In this document: positions 48,396 through 60,214 of the stretch, one piece after another
Layout of the letters: each line of letters opens with the position of its first letter
Position numbering within the stretch: the stretch's first letter is position 1
DNA from: Podocnemis expansa
Lineage: Eukaryota; Chordata; Testudines; Podocnemididae
Reading direction: 5' to 3'
Assembly: GCA_007922195.1 (NCBI GenBank)
Contig: ML681997.1
Location: 15,503,334-15,567,333, forward strand
DNA: 64,000 bases
The notes under the pieces: generated by a model
What the model saw: the letters and a program-made list of their open reading frames with translations, nothing else
Told to the model about the DNA's origin: nothing
Databases searched by the model: none
Program-made: the position numbers and the translations under genes

Positions 48396-49023
48396 TTTAA
48401 GAGCCTAAATTCCATTGACTTAATTGAGTTAGCCCCTAAGTCACTGACTAAATCCTAACCGAAGTGCCTAAATCCCTTTGAAAATATTTTAGGCACCTAC
48501 ATCATTTAGCCATTGCCAGGCTGAGTGCAACAATGCTTAAATATCTTCAGAAATTTGGGCCTTACGCTCTTTTTAAAACATTATTTTAAGGGCCAGATTC
48601 ACTGCCCATTGACATCTGTGGAAAGACTCCCACCTAATTTAACAAGCATTGAATCAGGTCCTAAAAGCACTATTTATGATCGAGACTAGTAAGCACTACT
48701 GGGGCTTGACACTAGAGTTGCTCTTCTCCTGAAGCGCTCAGTCTAATTAGTGACTGAGCTGCCATTCTTTGGCTCAGCTGATGGGTCGCAGGAGACCTGA
48801 TTGCGATGAGTGCTTCATGCAGGGGCAGGCTCAGCATCCGCACAGCAGGGAAAGTTCCCAACAAAGATAGACACTTACCGCCAGCCCAGGGACCCTTTCA
48901 GACAAAATGTTCTGTAAGTGTGAAGCAAAGAGAGGGGAGGGGGACTGAAGGAATAAAGACGGTAGTGAAAGAGAGGTACCAATATGGTTGGGAGAAAGAT
49001 GCCAAGAGAGGAAAGGGGGAAGT

Positions 49024-49060
49024 TACAGAATCATAGAACTGGAAAGGAGAACAGGAGTGT
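49024..49060 (-). repeat. Possible CR1 3' terminal stub
   Basis: ACAGAATCATAGAACTGGAA then AGGAGAAC resembles the reversed CR1 end. Too short to be sure. Confidence 0.35.
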
Positions 49061-50377
49061 ATATGGTGGATAAGTGGGTCCTGGACCTTCTACTGTCCTA
49101 TTAGCAAAGAAATTCTCTAGGCTATTCTCTGCAAAGCAAATAGAGAGATAAAAATAGTGTGGGAGGAAAAAGAACCCAAAGAAGGAAGAGGAAGGACAGA
49201 AAAGCAGAAGAGAAACAACGATACAAAACACGCCAAAGAAAGGTGGGTGCAAAAGTAAGTTCCAGCAGCCATCAAAGAAGTGCTGCTTATTCAAGGAATG
49301 CCAATTCAGGCATTAGGAAACCTGGCAAGTTCAAGTCACTTGCCCTGAGGTAGGAAAACTAAGACAAAAAAAATGAGGAACCTCCCATTCACTCCAATTT
49401 GTCACTAATAACAATTTCAGGCACGGGCACTGAAGGGTTAAAGGAAGATATGAAAAGAGGTCTTGCTTTTTATTTGGGAGAAATACCTCATACCAAATGC
49501 TCTTCTGAAGGATGTATTTTGAAAATATAATTTTCCAGGGGGATAGGAGCTGGTTTGTTGGTTGTTGAGGCCTCTTTTTAACTACACAAGTCTGCACAAG
49601 GAGACTACTTCAATAAGCTGCTGAAAGGGAACCGGGCCTTCACTGTTTACTAAATTTTCATAAATCATTCATGATCAAGTGCAGAAATCACAACCTTGTC
49701 ATTATAATGTGTTACTGACAGCACTGAATATTTTAACTGTCACAGGCCTCTGCTCCACAAGATTAATGGTTCTTTATAAAAAAATAATAGATACCTTAAC
49801 CCTTTGGAAACTGAATAATACTCAAGGGAAAGATTTCCAGAACTGCTCAGCACTAGATTTAACTCCACTGCCTCTGAAGTCAAATGCCCATTGACTGCAG
49901 AAAGAGCAGAAATAGGACAGCACATCTGCAAATCTTACCCCTGGTATTTTATGCATTCATCACTAACTGAAATTCAGGGATTTTTATACACATCTCTCCA
50001 ATGAGAAGAACAACCACGTTAGGACTCTTGGCCTAACCCGCTGCCTCACCATAGCGAACTTCTGGAGGCCTGTGCAAGACCTGCTGAGTCTCAGCAACAG
50101 TCGTGAGATCATGCTAAAACAGTCAGAAGTGGGGCTTCTTGGTCATGGGCTTCTTTTGGAAGTTGACCTGGAAATCTGGGAATAATAGTAGTAAATTGTT
50201 TTGTAAAAATCAAAAGACGACAGAAATATGACCACAGTGGGAGCCTGATGGGGAGGAGTGTGAGGCACCTACAATGACTAGAGGCCTGGAGAAGTCAAGA
50301 AGCTGAGGCACCTAGCAATTCTTGCACAGTCTCTAAAAATGCCTAGGACTGGTACACCCCACTCTGGGCAGGTCTTC

Positions 50378-50560
50378 ACTAATGGCTGCAAATTTTCTGC
50401 CATCAGATTGATCTTTCAAATGGACTGATTGGGTCTGTGAAAACCTACTCAGCTGATCAGGAAGCTGATCTTACAAACCACCGCCGCAGAAGGAGTACCA
50501 CTGAGTCAGAAGGAGGGCACTTCCTTCCAACTCAGCACACTGAAGACATCACAGTAAATA
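50378..50560. repeat. GATCGAT-family-like repeat, diverged
   Basis: GGCAGGTCTTCACTAATGGC, CATCAGATTGATCTTTCAAA and CTCAGCTGATCAGGAAGC echo 40075-40150 in order. Weak. Confidence 0.35.
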
Positions 50561-52775
50561 GGCGGTAGGAAAACAGAGGGAGATAAGGAAGGGTTTTTTT
50601 AAGTACTTTGCGCATCTCCCTTCAATAGCCACTGAAATGACACCACAGTATAGACCAGGGCTACATCTTCCACCCCAGTTAGCAGCACAGGAAAACTGGG
50701 GTGAAATTGCTGTAAGGTTTCTATTTTAGATGTTCCTAGAGTGCCAATCACAGTAATAGCCAGATATCAATCATTACAGTAAGGAGTTTTAAACTGACTA
50801 ATTGATGTCTCAGACTCCAGCTACTTGCCTTCAATCTGTTTGGAAAAAATCCTTGTAATTCTTTACATGACCCCCAGGAGCAGGCTAGTTTAAGGGCACA
50901 ACACACAGTTCTGCTAAGGCACAGGTGAAAGCACTGCAGTGGGTCTACTGAAGCAGGTCGAAGATGGGTCGCCAGGAGCAAAAGTCCATGCAACATGGAT
51001 GGAGAAGGAGCTAGCAGGAGAGATGTCCAAATTGCAGGCAGGGAGGCAACCAGAATCAAGTGGGAAGGGATTAGCAAGTGAGAGGGTAGGAGTGAGCAGC
51101 TGCTCCAATTTGCTTCAAGGGGCAGAACAAGCCAAAGTTGGTAAAACATCTTCCTAGCCCTCACCCCCCTCCACCCTACAGGTACATTGACTTAGGGTTC
51201 TGGAGAACCAGAGAATGAAGCCCTTTCTCTGTACACTAGTCAGAGCCATAACTACGGCAGGGTCAATGGGGCAAAGCCCCCAGCAGCACAGAGCGGCTCA
51301 ACAGAGCTGCTCTATTAAAGGGCGGTTTTTGTGGCGCCAGCTCCAAGCACCGCTAACGGCAAGGGGCGTGTTCTGATCGGAACATGCCCCAGGCAGCAAA
51401 AAACCGGTAGTATGGCTTGGATACTAGTACATAGATCACTGCTCTCTACTATGACCAAAAAGCCAGCCTACTGTTGCTCTTGCTTTGCTCCAGTGGAAAG
51501 TAGAATAATAATTGTAAACCATGTGCATAAACTTGCACTGGGGACAGAGAAGAAACAACAACTGAGATATAAAAGTTTACACAGATGAATAAAGAAAGAT
51601 AAATAAACGTGTGGACTACAAAATGAAGGTACAAAAAACAGAAAAAAAATGGATGGAGGTATAATAGAAAGTAAAATGAATATGATTCTAAATATAAAAA
51701 TCATAAGTTAGCTTCATATAAGAGAGACTATAAAAAGGAAACAGAGTGGATGGGCTCAGTTGTCCTCTTCATTAATACAGTTTTACACAAGTGTAACTCC
51801 ACTCACATTAATAGAGTTATTACTGATTTACACCAGCGTAAGTAAGATCAGAATCAGAGAGCATTTCCTTCCCGAATACTGGGCCAATCTTGCTAGCACT
51901 CATCCTTCAGGAGGTTTTGTATTTGGAGTTTTGGGGTTTGTTTTTTTCCCCCCTTTAATCCAATATGTTCCACTTTAAAACTACAGTGGTCACAGCTAAT
52001 TAAATTCTCAAAATAGCTTGGCCTAACAAGTTTGCATCTTATACAAGCTACTGTTTGTACATGAAATAATTACAAATAGTTTTATCCAAAAGTGATTAAT
52101 GTTACCACTCTATGACCTACTCGCATTAACTGGAACAAATGTGACGTAAGTCACGATCTGGGTAATTTTCAGACTGTAAACCCTCCTTTCCCCCAAGCAT
52201 GGATGAAATGGCACACACAGCTTGGATGTGAAGTTTCTCCCTTTCAGACTACATAAAGGTACCATGAAATATATGCTCATTTGACGTAAAACATGTTTGG
52301 GATGAACTTTTTATACTACTTGACAATGTTTCCACTGGGGCTTGTTATAAACTAGTAGAGCAGTTTATAACTAATATACACGACTGTAGTTGTTTTACAA
52401 CCTGCAGCTGCATGAGGTGGTAACAAGAATGCCATCTCCTGTAATTTGTGCCTAAATCTGCTGTGTTTTTTTATGTGCATCCCATGCTCCGTGTGACTCA
52501 AATACAGAGTTCTCCCAAATACAGAGGCCTCACTGCTGGCCACGGATGGGGGTTTATAACATCTCAATTATTGTTTCAGCCTGAATGTTACACCAGAAAA
52601 ATGCAAAGGGGTAGAATTCAGTAGAAGTAGGAGGGTCTGCCCATTGTTCATCTCATGCAGCAGTGTAGCAAGCTACTGCATAGGAGACTCAGGTTTATGA
52701 ACAAATTCAAGGCTCTAAGTATTTGAATTTACATAAGAGTTTGAGGGCTCAGATCTTGCAAACAAAAACAAAACA

Positions 52776-52885
52776 AAAGCACACCAAGGAGTCCTGTGGC
52801 ACTTAAAGACTAAAACATTTATTTTTTGCATGAGATTTCATAGGAGAAAATCCCACTTCATCAGATGCTTCGAAGATGGGTGAAC
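52776..52885 (+). repeat. tRNA-headed SINE fragment (turtle-type)
   Basis: Sense copy CACCAAGGAGTCCTGTGGCA, GCATGAGATTTCATAGG, AAATCCCACTTCATCAGATG, ending GAAGATGGGTGAACCCAC. It lies just before the palindrome at 52908-53177, so three copies are clustered in 430 bp. Confidence 0.88.
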
Positions 52886-52907
52886 CCACTGAAGTCATTG
52901 GAAATGT

Positions 52908-53022
52908 TGAAAAAACAACAAGGAGTTGTGTGGCACTTTAAGACTAACAGATTTATTTTTTGCATGAGCTTTCGTGGGAGAAGATCGCACTTCCTCAGAT
53001 GCTTCGAAGATGGGTGAACTTA
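52908..53022 (+). repeat. SINE palindrome, left arm (sense)
   Basis: A 115-nt sense SINE body from TGAAAAAACAACAAGGAG to GATGGGTGAACTTA. It is the exact reverse complement of 53063-53177 except at 52987 (G against an expected C). A 40-nt spacer (53023-53062) separates the arms. Confidence 0.95.
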
Positions 53023-53062
53023 CAGAAAGGAATGAAAGTAAATGCAAGGGGGGTGTAAAACA

Positions 53063-53200
53063 TAAGTTCACCCATCTTCGAAGCATCTGAGGAAGTGGGA
53101 TCTTCTCCCACGAAAGCTCATGCAAAAAATAAATCTGTTAGTCTTAAAGTGCCACACAACTCCTTGTTGTTTTTTCACTGGACTAGACTAACACGGCTAT
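53063..53200 (-). repeat. SINE palindrome, right arm (antisense) with tRNA-like head
   Basis: The antisense arm (53063-53177) is followed by the head CTGGACTAGACTAACACGGC then TATCCC. The head is absent from the left arm, so the pairing ends where the head begins. Confidence 0.95.
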
Positions 53201-53677
53201 CCCTTTTAAAATGGGAAATGTTGCCACTGCCTTCAATGTGTGTAGGATCAGATGCTGAAGTGGGGCCTAATTCTCCATTGTCATGCACTTTGGGCCAGAT
53301 TCATCCCTGTGCTAGTGCAGGGATGGAAAGGAGACAGCTTGTGTCTCCCTCTATTTAGGATTTAAGAGCTACTCCTGGCCCTGGCACAGCCTAGGGGAGC
53401 TCTAAGGGTTGTTCCTCAGCTTTAGTGATCCCTATGGGGCTCTGCAGGGGTGTGAGTCCATCACAGTTACTCCTCCTCCATCCCCTGAAGTCCCTGCTCA
53501 TATCCCTGATTTGGAGTGTCAGCCCCCCCAACAGGGACATTCCCTAGGGAGGAATGGTTATGCCTGTCCTACAGCACTGAATTGAGCACAAACACTATCT
53601 GGCACTGAGGACTCTGGTCACCAATGTGATCCTTTACACTCATGCAAACTGGGTGTAAAATGCTACTGTTCTGATTT

Positions 53678-53902
53678 AGGCCATGTCCACACTAGCACTT
53701 ATGTCAGCCAAACTTTTGTTGGTCAGCGATGTGAAAAACACTCACAGCAACATAGGATTCGTTGGCATAGGCACTTGTGTGCACTTCGCTATGTTGACAG
53801 GAGACGTTCTCCCACCAGCACAATGTGACTACACAAGCACTGTCACAGCAGCACAGCTGTGTCACCAGCAGCCTGTCAGCGTAGACGTGGCCATCGCAGC
53901 AT
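53678..53902. mobile_element. MITE with GGCCATGTCCACAC-type ends
   Basis: About 225 bp: GGCCATGTCCACACTAGCAC at the left and GCGTAGACGTGGCC at the right. Inside, ATGTTGACAGGAGACGTTCT and CTCCCACCAGC form part of a worn internal inverted repeat. I recall a similar turtle element. Target duplication not found. Confidence 0.65.
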
Positions 53903-54039
53903 TCTTCACACACGTGGAAGTGGCCACATCCTGACCCAGGCAGTGGAGAATCGGCCCTGTGCCACTCAATACCCAGAGGAAGCACTTTTTGACCTCTACC
54001 CGCTCATCAACAAGTTGTCACAAACCCTGAGGAAGCTGT

Positions 54040-54310
54040 GGACCCTCCCAGATGCCCTCTATCAGGGGCATCACTGGCCCCAAAAATTCCTGGGGGCCAA
54101 GGCCTAGCCCCCCAGGCCTGCCTCTGGCCCCAATTCAGCTGCCACCACCATAGAGGCCCAGCCCTGCGTCCCCGGCTGGGATCAGGGCCAGATCAGGCTA
54201 CCACTGTCACAGCAGCCCAGCCCCACATCCCCAGCCAGGGTCAGACTGGTATTTGGGGCACTGGTGCTGAGTTGGGGAGCTCGTGTCCCCAGTGCCCAGT
54301 GCTAATGACA
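54040..54310. other. GC-rich segment with partial internal duplication
   Basis: Words CAGCCC(T/C)(G/A)C(G/A)TCCCC and GGG(A/T)CAG...CCAG recur about 60 nt apart (around 54160 and 54220). Looks like old tandem or repeat-derived DNA. No gene recognised. Confidence 0.4.
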
Positions 54311-54849
54311 TCCATGTCCTCTATAAACCTGGCACTCACAGATTTAGGATCACAGGCGAAAAGGCTGCGCCAAATAAGAGGAGTCCCCTGCTGGAACTTC
54401 CCCCTGTAAAAAAATCACCACTTTTTAAGGGACAGATTCCAGAAAACCACTTAGGAGTAAACAAAAGCTATACTCCAATAACTGGGCCTCACCGCCACAA
54501 GAAAAGAAAAAACATCTTTTATCAAAACATGCTAGAAAGGAACGCAGCTTCCCAAAGCCATAATGTGGCTGCTCCACTGCTCACTGTGTTTTAAACCGCC
54601 AGTTGGGTCACAATTTAAAATGGACCTTTTATGCAGTCATACTTAATCACCAGCCCCTGGTTTCTTGGCTGACTCCTCAGATTACACTGCTGGAAAGCAA
54701 AGGGAGGCATTTACAAGCTTGCAGTGACGTACGTTTACATCAGCTTTGGATTTGTTTTCCCCACAGAAGACAAACCACAGGAAAGGCCTTTCCATTAGAG
54801 CAATCCTGCAGTAATCTGATATTTCTTTAAGAGAAGGGAAGAAAGATGG

Positions 54850-55050
54850 TAAAGCACAGACCTCAGTCAGAAGGCTTGAGGTAGTCTTTCCCTGACTCTG
54901 CCACAGACTTCCTACGAGATTCTGGGCAAAAATCACTTGATTTCTGTGCTTCACTCTCCCATCTGAAAAGTGTGAATAATGAATACTTTCCTGCACAAGA
55001 GGCCCCTCATTAATGTTGTGAAGCATTCAGGTATCCTGATGATGAGCACC
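54850..55050 (+). repeat. MIR-like copy
   Basis: CTCTGCCACAGACTTCCTAC, GATTCTGGGCAAAAATCACT, CACTCTCCCATCTGAAAAG and TAATGTTGTGAAGCATTCAG follow the MIR order from the CTGCCAC core to the TTGTGAGG-like 3' end. Confidence 0.7.
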
Positions 55051-55818
55051 ACAGAAAGACCAATAAAGAAACAAAAGGCAAAAAATGGCAGGCACGCCTT
55101 ACTACTTTCTATTTGATCATGCTTGTGGCTAATAGTTAAATGTGACTATTTTAAGTAAAAAAAAAACAAAACAAAAACCCACCTTACGGACTAAGCTTCT
55201 TATTGGCTACCGAGTACATGTCACTGTGCAGATAGCATCTTGCTTAAAAATGCACAATCTCTGCCCCTCTGAAGGGAGATTTGGGCCCTTAGCAAACACA
55301 AATCTACTGAACAAGGCCCTGTGACAAGCCTAAAATTTATGCTGCCCTCTGGGCTACATGCCTGCTGACTCCTCACTAAGTTAGTCTACCCAAGGGACAG
55401 TTCAGTCAATAGGCAAGGCCATAAAAGAGAAAAAACACTGGAGTTCTGGAGCAGGGGACAGGCAATACAACGCAGCACAATTCCCTTATCCTCGTCCCAT
55501 TCATATCTACCCCATTAGGGCCGACCAGCTTGCAGGATTTAACACAGCCCCAGAGTTCAAGTAACACAGATTCAAGGCAACTGAACAGTTTTTGGTCAGG
55601 GTATTTTTTTTGTTGTTTTTTAAACCAAAGTCTTTCTGACCTTGGTATGTTAGCAGGCAGTGGGGGAAACTCACACAGAAGGGGAGGATATAAGTGACAT
55701 AAGGGATTACCACCACTGCATGGACAGACAAACTCTGCCCCTCTCCCTCATTAGAGGAAGAATCCCTTTCCCCATCTATCCATCCATCCAGTTATTTACA
55801 TGGCCCTCACCACCATAA

Positions 55819-56034
55819 CAGGGGTCTCAAACTACCACGAGAGCCTCATGAGGACTAGTACGTTAGCCTAAGGGCTGCACCATGCATGAGGGCTAGTATG
55901 GTAGCCCAAGGGCCACACCACTGAAACCTCTTCATACAACGGTATTGCAAATACTGATAGCAAAAGCATCATTGCAGGCCACAAGACATAACTTTAGGGA
56001 CTGCGGCCCTCAGGTCATGACTTGGAGACCCCTG
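55819..56034. mobile_element. hAT-type MITE, family D, copy 1
   Basis: About 216 bp, from CAGGGGTCTCAAACTACCAC to GGAGACCCCTG. Same ends and words (CTCATGAGG, GGGCTGCA) as 59335-59451. Flanks (CACCATAA; CCATAGAA) are only loosely similar. Confidence 0.75.
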
Positions 56035-56948
56035 CCATAGAATCTGAGTTCCTGCCTGATAAATCTCTTAATCTGAGAGATGTGACAGAATGAGGTTAAG
56101 TCTGTCTCTGTCCAATAGCACCAACCCTCCTCTGTCAGCATGCAGACCCTTTCAAATTCTGGCCTAAAATAAGAACAGGAAGTCAGACATGAAGGAACCT
56201 ACTCCCGTATGCCAGCACAAGGGACTAGCTCAATACACCTTCTGATGTCACGCCCACAAGCCTAACAGCAAGCATGCAGCAACTGGGCATCCTGCTGGAC
56301 AAAACCAAATTTGGGCACCACTGGGGGCAGCCCAATTTAAAAGAAGAGCTACGTCTCTAGAACAATTAAATACAAATGCTAGATATACCATATCTTTGTG
56401 TAACACAGTTAAGAACTACACATGGATTGACTCCTACAGAAGTGTTTTAGTCTCAATCTTACAAGCACTATTTTAAGATTCAAGGCAAACGTCTTATTGA
56501 TTCTTAGTTACACTGGGAAATTACCTCATCTAAGTTTTAAAATTCTATTTATAAGCCTAATAATCTCATCATTGATTACTGTGAGTGTATTCTAATTATA
56601 AATCCATTACCACCCCAGCAATGAAATAAGATCAATAATGCACATAAATGAAAAGGAATTTAAATGCAAACATTAATGCCATTCCAAGTAGCACTATTTT
56701 ATACACCATCTAAACCATGCTACAACATTAGCAATAATATTATAAATCTTTTTCAATTAACATAGTTGATTTTGACATTACGTTCTGTAGAGCGGCAATA
56801 AATTCCATTAAATATACGTATATGAAATTCATGAGAATTCTAGGCATTCTCACTATATACTGTAAATTCTCTCTATTTTTTTTTAAATTCAAGTGCAGAC
56901 TCATTTTGTAATGGCTTTTTAGATCTGCATTTCAATAGCTTTAAAAAT

Positions 56949-56975
56949 GGAAGGAAGGAAGGAAGGAAGGAAGGG
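56949..56975. repeat. GGAA microsatellite
   Basis: About six GGAA units in tandem. Confidence 0.95.
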
Positions 56976-57224
56976 TCTACTACGTTTCTAGTTCAAAGAT
57001 GGCAACATTCCCATCATGCATTTTCCCTGGCCCTGATATGCATCATTGGCATTCAGGGACGCCATGATTCCAGTGCTTAGTTGCTGAGGCAATGGTGTAT
57101 TTCACAGGCCTTTTAAAAAGCACAATGGAGCTTCAGGTCCCACATTAGACCAATGGGGACAAAATGGTCTCATCTATAAACTCTTTTTCTCCCACCAAGT
57201 GCATTCACCCATCTAGCCTCAAGA

Positions 57225-57835
57225 CTAGAGCCCCACAGATCCGCAGGTATCCACATCCGCAGATGTGGGTGTGGATAACTGCAGACCCATTGCAGCAGAT
57301 TGACCCACAGATGCAGATTCTATTTTTATCTGCCCAGGATGCATCCATTGCTGCAGCTGCTGCTATGAGCTGTGTAACCAGCACACAGGGGAACAAGACA
57401 GTGCACTAGCCAATCCTAGCTCAGCTCTGATTGTGGTCTGCCAGCCAATCAGAATCTCAGTCACAGCAGACTGGGGCTTGAAGAGTCACCCCTCACTGCC
57501 AGTCAGTCAGCATGCTGGCCTTTGATTTGTTCATTTTCCCATGACTTCCCCTCCCATTTCTCCTTTTCTTGTTTGCAGTTCACATGCCATGCTGTCAATC
57601 AGAGACTTCATTGGTGGCCAAAGAAATGTGATTGACAGCACCGTGTGCAAACCACAAACAAGAAAAGGAAAAAGTGAGAGGGATCCATGTGGGGAATGAG
57701 CCAATTAAAGGTTAAAATGCTGTCTGTGAGCCCAAATTCAGTTGTGCATGTGGTTATGGATATAGATAAAACATGGCATGCAGATCTCAGACCAGACAGA
57801 TACTGTCACTGGGCAGATGCAGATTGGATGCCTAT
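57225..57835. mobile_element. Possible foldback DNA element with internal inverted arms
   Basis: The left part repeats CCGCAGRTRT-like words (GATCCGCAGGTATCCACATC, CCGCAGATGTGGGTGTGG). The right part has CAGATGCAGATTGGATGCC. In the middle, 57558-57601 (CTTTTCTTGTTTGCAG...GCTGTCAATCA) pairs with 57629-57673 (TGATTGACAGC...ACAAACAAGAAAAGG). Ends are uncertain. The right edge abuts a CR1 copy. Confidence 0.5.
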
Positions 57836-58202
57836 CATAGAATCACAGGGTTGGAAGGGACCTCATGAGTTCATCTAGTCCACCCCCTGCTAAAAGCAAA
57901 ACCACTCCCACAAAATCATCCCAGCCAGGGTTTTGTCTAACCAGGCCTTAAACGTTTTCAGAGATGGAGATTCCACCGCCTCCTTAGGTAACACATTGCA
58001 ATGCTTCACCACCCGCCTAGTGAGAAAGATTTTACTAATATCCAACCTCAGCTGCGCCAGCTGCACCTTGCAACCATTGCTCCTTGTTCTGTCCTTTGTT
58101 ACAACTGAAAACAGCCTAGCTCCCTCATCTCTGCAGCACCCTTCAAGTAGTTGAAGGTTGCTCTCAAATCCCCTCTCAGTCTTCTCTTTTGCAAACTAAA
58201 TA
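57836..58202 (-). repeat. CR1 LINE 3' end copy
   Basis: CATAGAATCACAGGGTTGGA, AGGGACCTCATGAGTTCATC, CCAGCCAGGGTTTTGTC, GAGATTCCACCGCCTCC, GTAACACATTGCAATGCTTC and GAACAGCCTAGCTCC-like words form a nearly gapless antisense CR1 3' segment of about 365 bp. 5'-truncated. Less worn than the copy at 31610-32519. Confidence 0.9.
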
Positions 58203-58211
58203 TCTACATTT

Positions 58212-58748
58212 TTGTATCTGCTTAGGGCTCTACTCAAAACTACTTGGTGGAGTCCTCCCACTTCTGAAAGATTTTTTCTTACACCAAGTGCTCAGGTGAA
58301 AGCCAATGACTTTCAGATGACTTGGTCAACCCAGTTTTATTATACTGCACCCACCTCTAAAGAACAGGTGCCTATCCTAGGAGACTATTTCCAAATATCC
58401 ATAAGCTTACAAATAGTAAGTGAAATCACTTCATTCATAAGGAAGACATTCATGCTCACTCCAGCTTACAGATTATTGGGACCACTGTCCGGAGCTGAGT
58501 CTTATACTTTTCAGCACGTTGCCAGAATGCTGCAAGACATTCCAACAAACACCATTCTCTGGGTGGCTTTGCAACACTCAGGATACAATTCTGCCAGTCA
58601 AGGGCTGGAGGAGGCACAGAGGCAGACACCCTATACATGGGCATATCAAGTCTGTTCTGACATTGGACTTTTGCCCCATCAAGCCTTTGCACAGGAACAT
58701 ACCAAATTGCAGATGATCGCTATGCCCGACCATTCGGCTATGCATTGA
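58212..58748 (+). other. 178-codon open reading frame of unknown meaning
   Basis: The longest intact ATG-to-stop frame in the window that is not a KIF26A exon. The protein is uncharged on average, with no repeats, signal peptide or motif I recognise. It starts just past the 5' edge of the CR1 copy, is antisense to KIF26A, and has no visible promoter, splice context or poly(A) logic. A chance frame or a worn mobile-element piece is more likely than a gene. Confidence 0.2.
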
Positions 58749-59334
58749 AGAAAATGATATATATAGTAAGTAATTATATAAACAGTTACAATTGCATCAT
58801 TTAGAGGGAAAGTACAAAGGAGAAGAGGGGGGAAGGAGCCTCTAAACAGCTGGATAAGATAGACATAAGAAGACCAATGAACAGCTAAAATAAAACTGTC
58901 CTATTTCAAGTTTCACTTATTCACCTATCAAGCGCCCTACTGATAGCCAGCAGTACACAGAAGTAGCATATGTGGACAATGAAAAATTGCAATAGCTGGT
59001 GAATGATCAAAGCAAGCACAAAGTAACCGCTTTGCAAAATTCAGTAAGAAATTCTATTTTTCTCTGACAACATGGTTACTAGAGTCCTACTGGAAATATC
59101 ACTGATGTCACAGTGGAAGGGACTTGAAATTTTGAGGAATCACGCTCTTAGAGCCCATGTAAAACTTCTTATTAGCCAAATCAAGATAATGTGAAGCAGT
59201 GACCTTCAAACCTAATGGGTTGAAAAAAGTTTCAGGATTTAGACAGATTCTGTTCTAAAAATAGGACAATTGATGAACTTTCTGAGGTCCAAATTTTGAA
59301 GACAGATTTCTTTCTCACGGTGAAAACTGTAAAT

Positions 59335-59451
59335 CATGCGTCTCAAACTCTGAGCTTGTGGGCTGCACACAGCCCCTAAAGTGGTGTAGCCCTCAGGCTA
59401 ACATAGTAGGTCTCATGAGGCTCTCATGGTAATTTGAGTTTGAGACCCCTG
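59335..59451. mobile_element. hAT-type MITE, family D, copy 2, with 8-bp target duplication
   Basis: 117 bp from CATGCGTCTCAAACTCTGAG to AGTTTGAGACCCCTG. Flanks CTGTAAAT (59327-59334) and CTGTAGAT (59452-59459) match 7 of 8. It is an internally shorter relative of 55819-56034. Confidence 0.88.
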
Positions 59452-60214
59452 CTGTAGATGAAATAAGAAGAATGTGATGTTCTGATTACATACAATGATT
59501 AGTCGATGTGGGACTCATCAAGGAACATGCAAGTAAAGCAAGTGGCCTACGATAAAGCAGAATAAATGGAAACTGGCTGGATGAATAGGATCAGGGAAGG
59601 CTCCTGCCAAATCAGTTCAATAAAGAGAGTACACAGGTAAATATATATTTAGTGAGAAGAGGAAGATTCTCCATCCTGATCCATCTTTTATGATACACTT
59701 GTTGAATACAAAAAAGATCCATCAAACTGAATTTCCATCTTTTTTGGAGGTCAGGAGGAAAAAAAATACAACCTTGAAAGTTCCCATGAAAACACTGTGT
59801 GGAAATGGAAATGGCTGTAAGGAAAAGCAAATTCTGGTGAGGGGTAGAAGCAAATTTCTGAGACACAACTGAGGTGAATTTTATGGAGTAAACTTTGTTT
59901 GCAAATAAGCTCTAGCCTCCACTTATCTTAAATCTACATCTGCACTGTCAAAAGTCTGAGCTGACAGGTCTTTATATTGCTTGTTGTTTTGATTGTCAAC
60001 AAAAGCTAGTTTGGACTTGTCTGTCTGTGAGAGGCTGTAATGCTAACTGCTTAGCTTAGAGTGAAAGGATCACACAGGGTGCTTTTGAGAGAAAGAACTT
60101 GTATATCCTGTCTAGATAGACTGGGGTTTAGAAAGAGATGCAATGTCAGCATCCCACACTCTGGTGTTTGGAGATAGTAAGTGGTGTCACCTTTGAAATA
60201 GTGAACAGAGAGGC

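Noticed and set aside
50748..51164. 138-codon minus-strand ORF
   Set aside because: Hydrophobic low-complexity product in a G/A-rich plus-strand region, overlapped by other frames; no recognised family or splice logic.
53859..54409. Overlapping plus-strand ORFs
   Set aside because: They span a MITE end and a GC-rich duplicated segment; no coherent domain.
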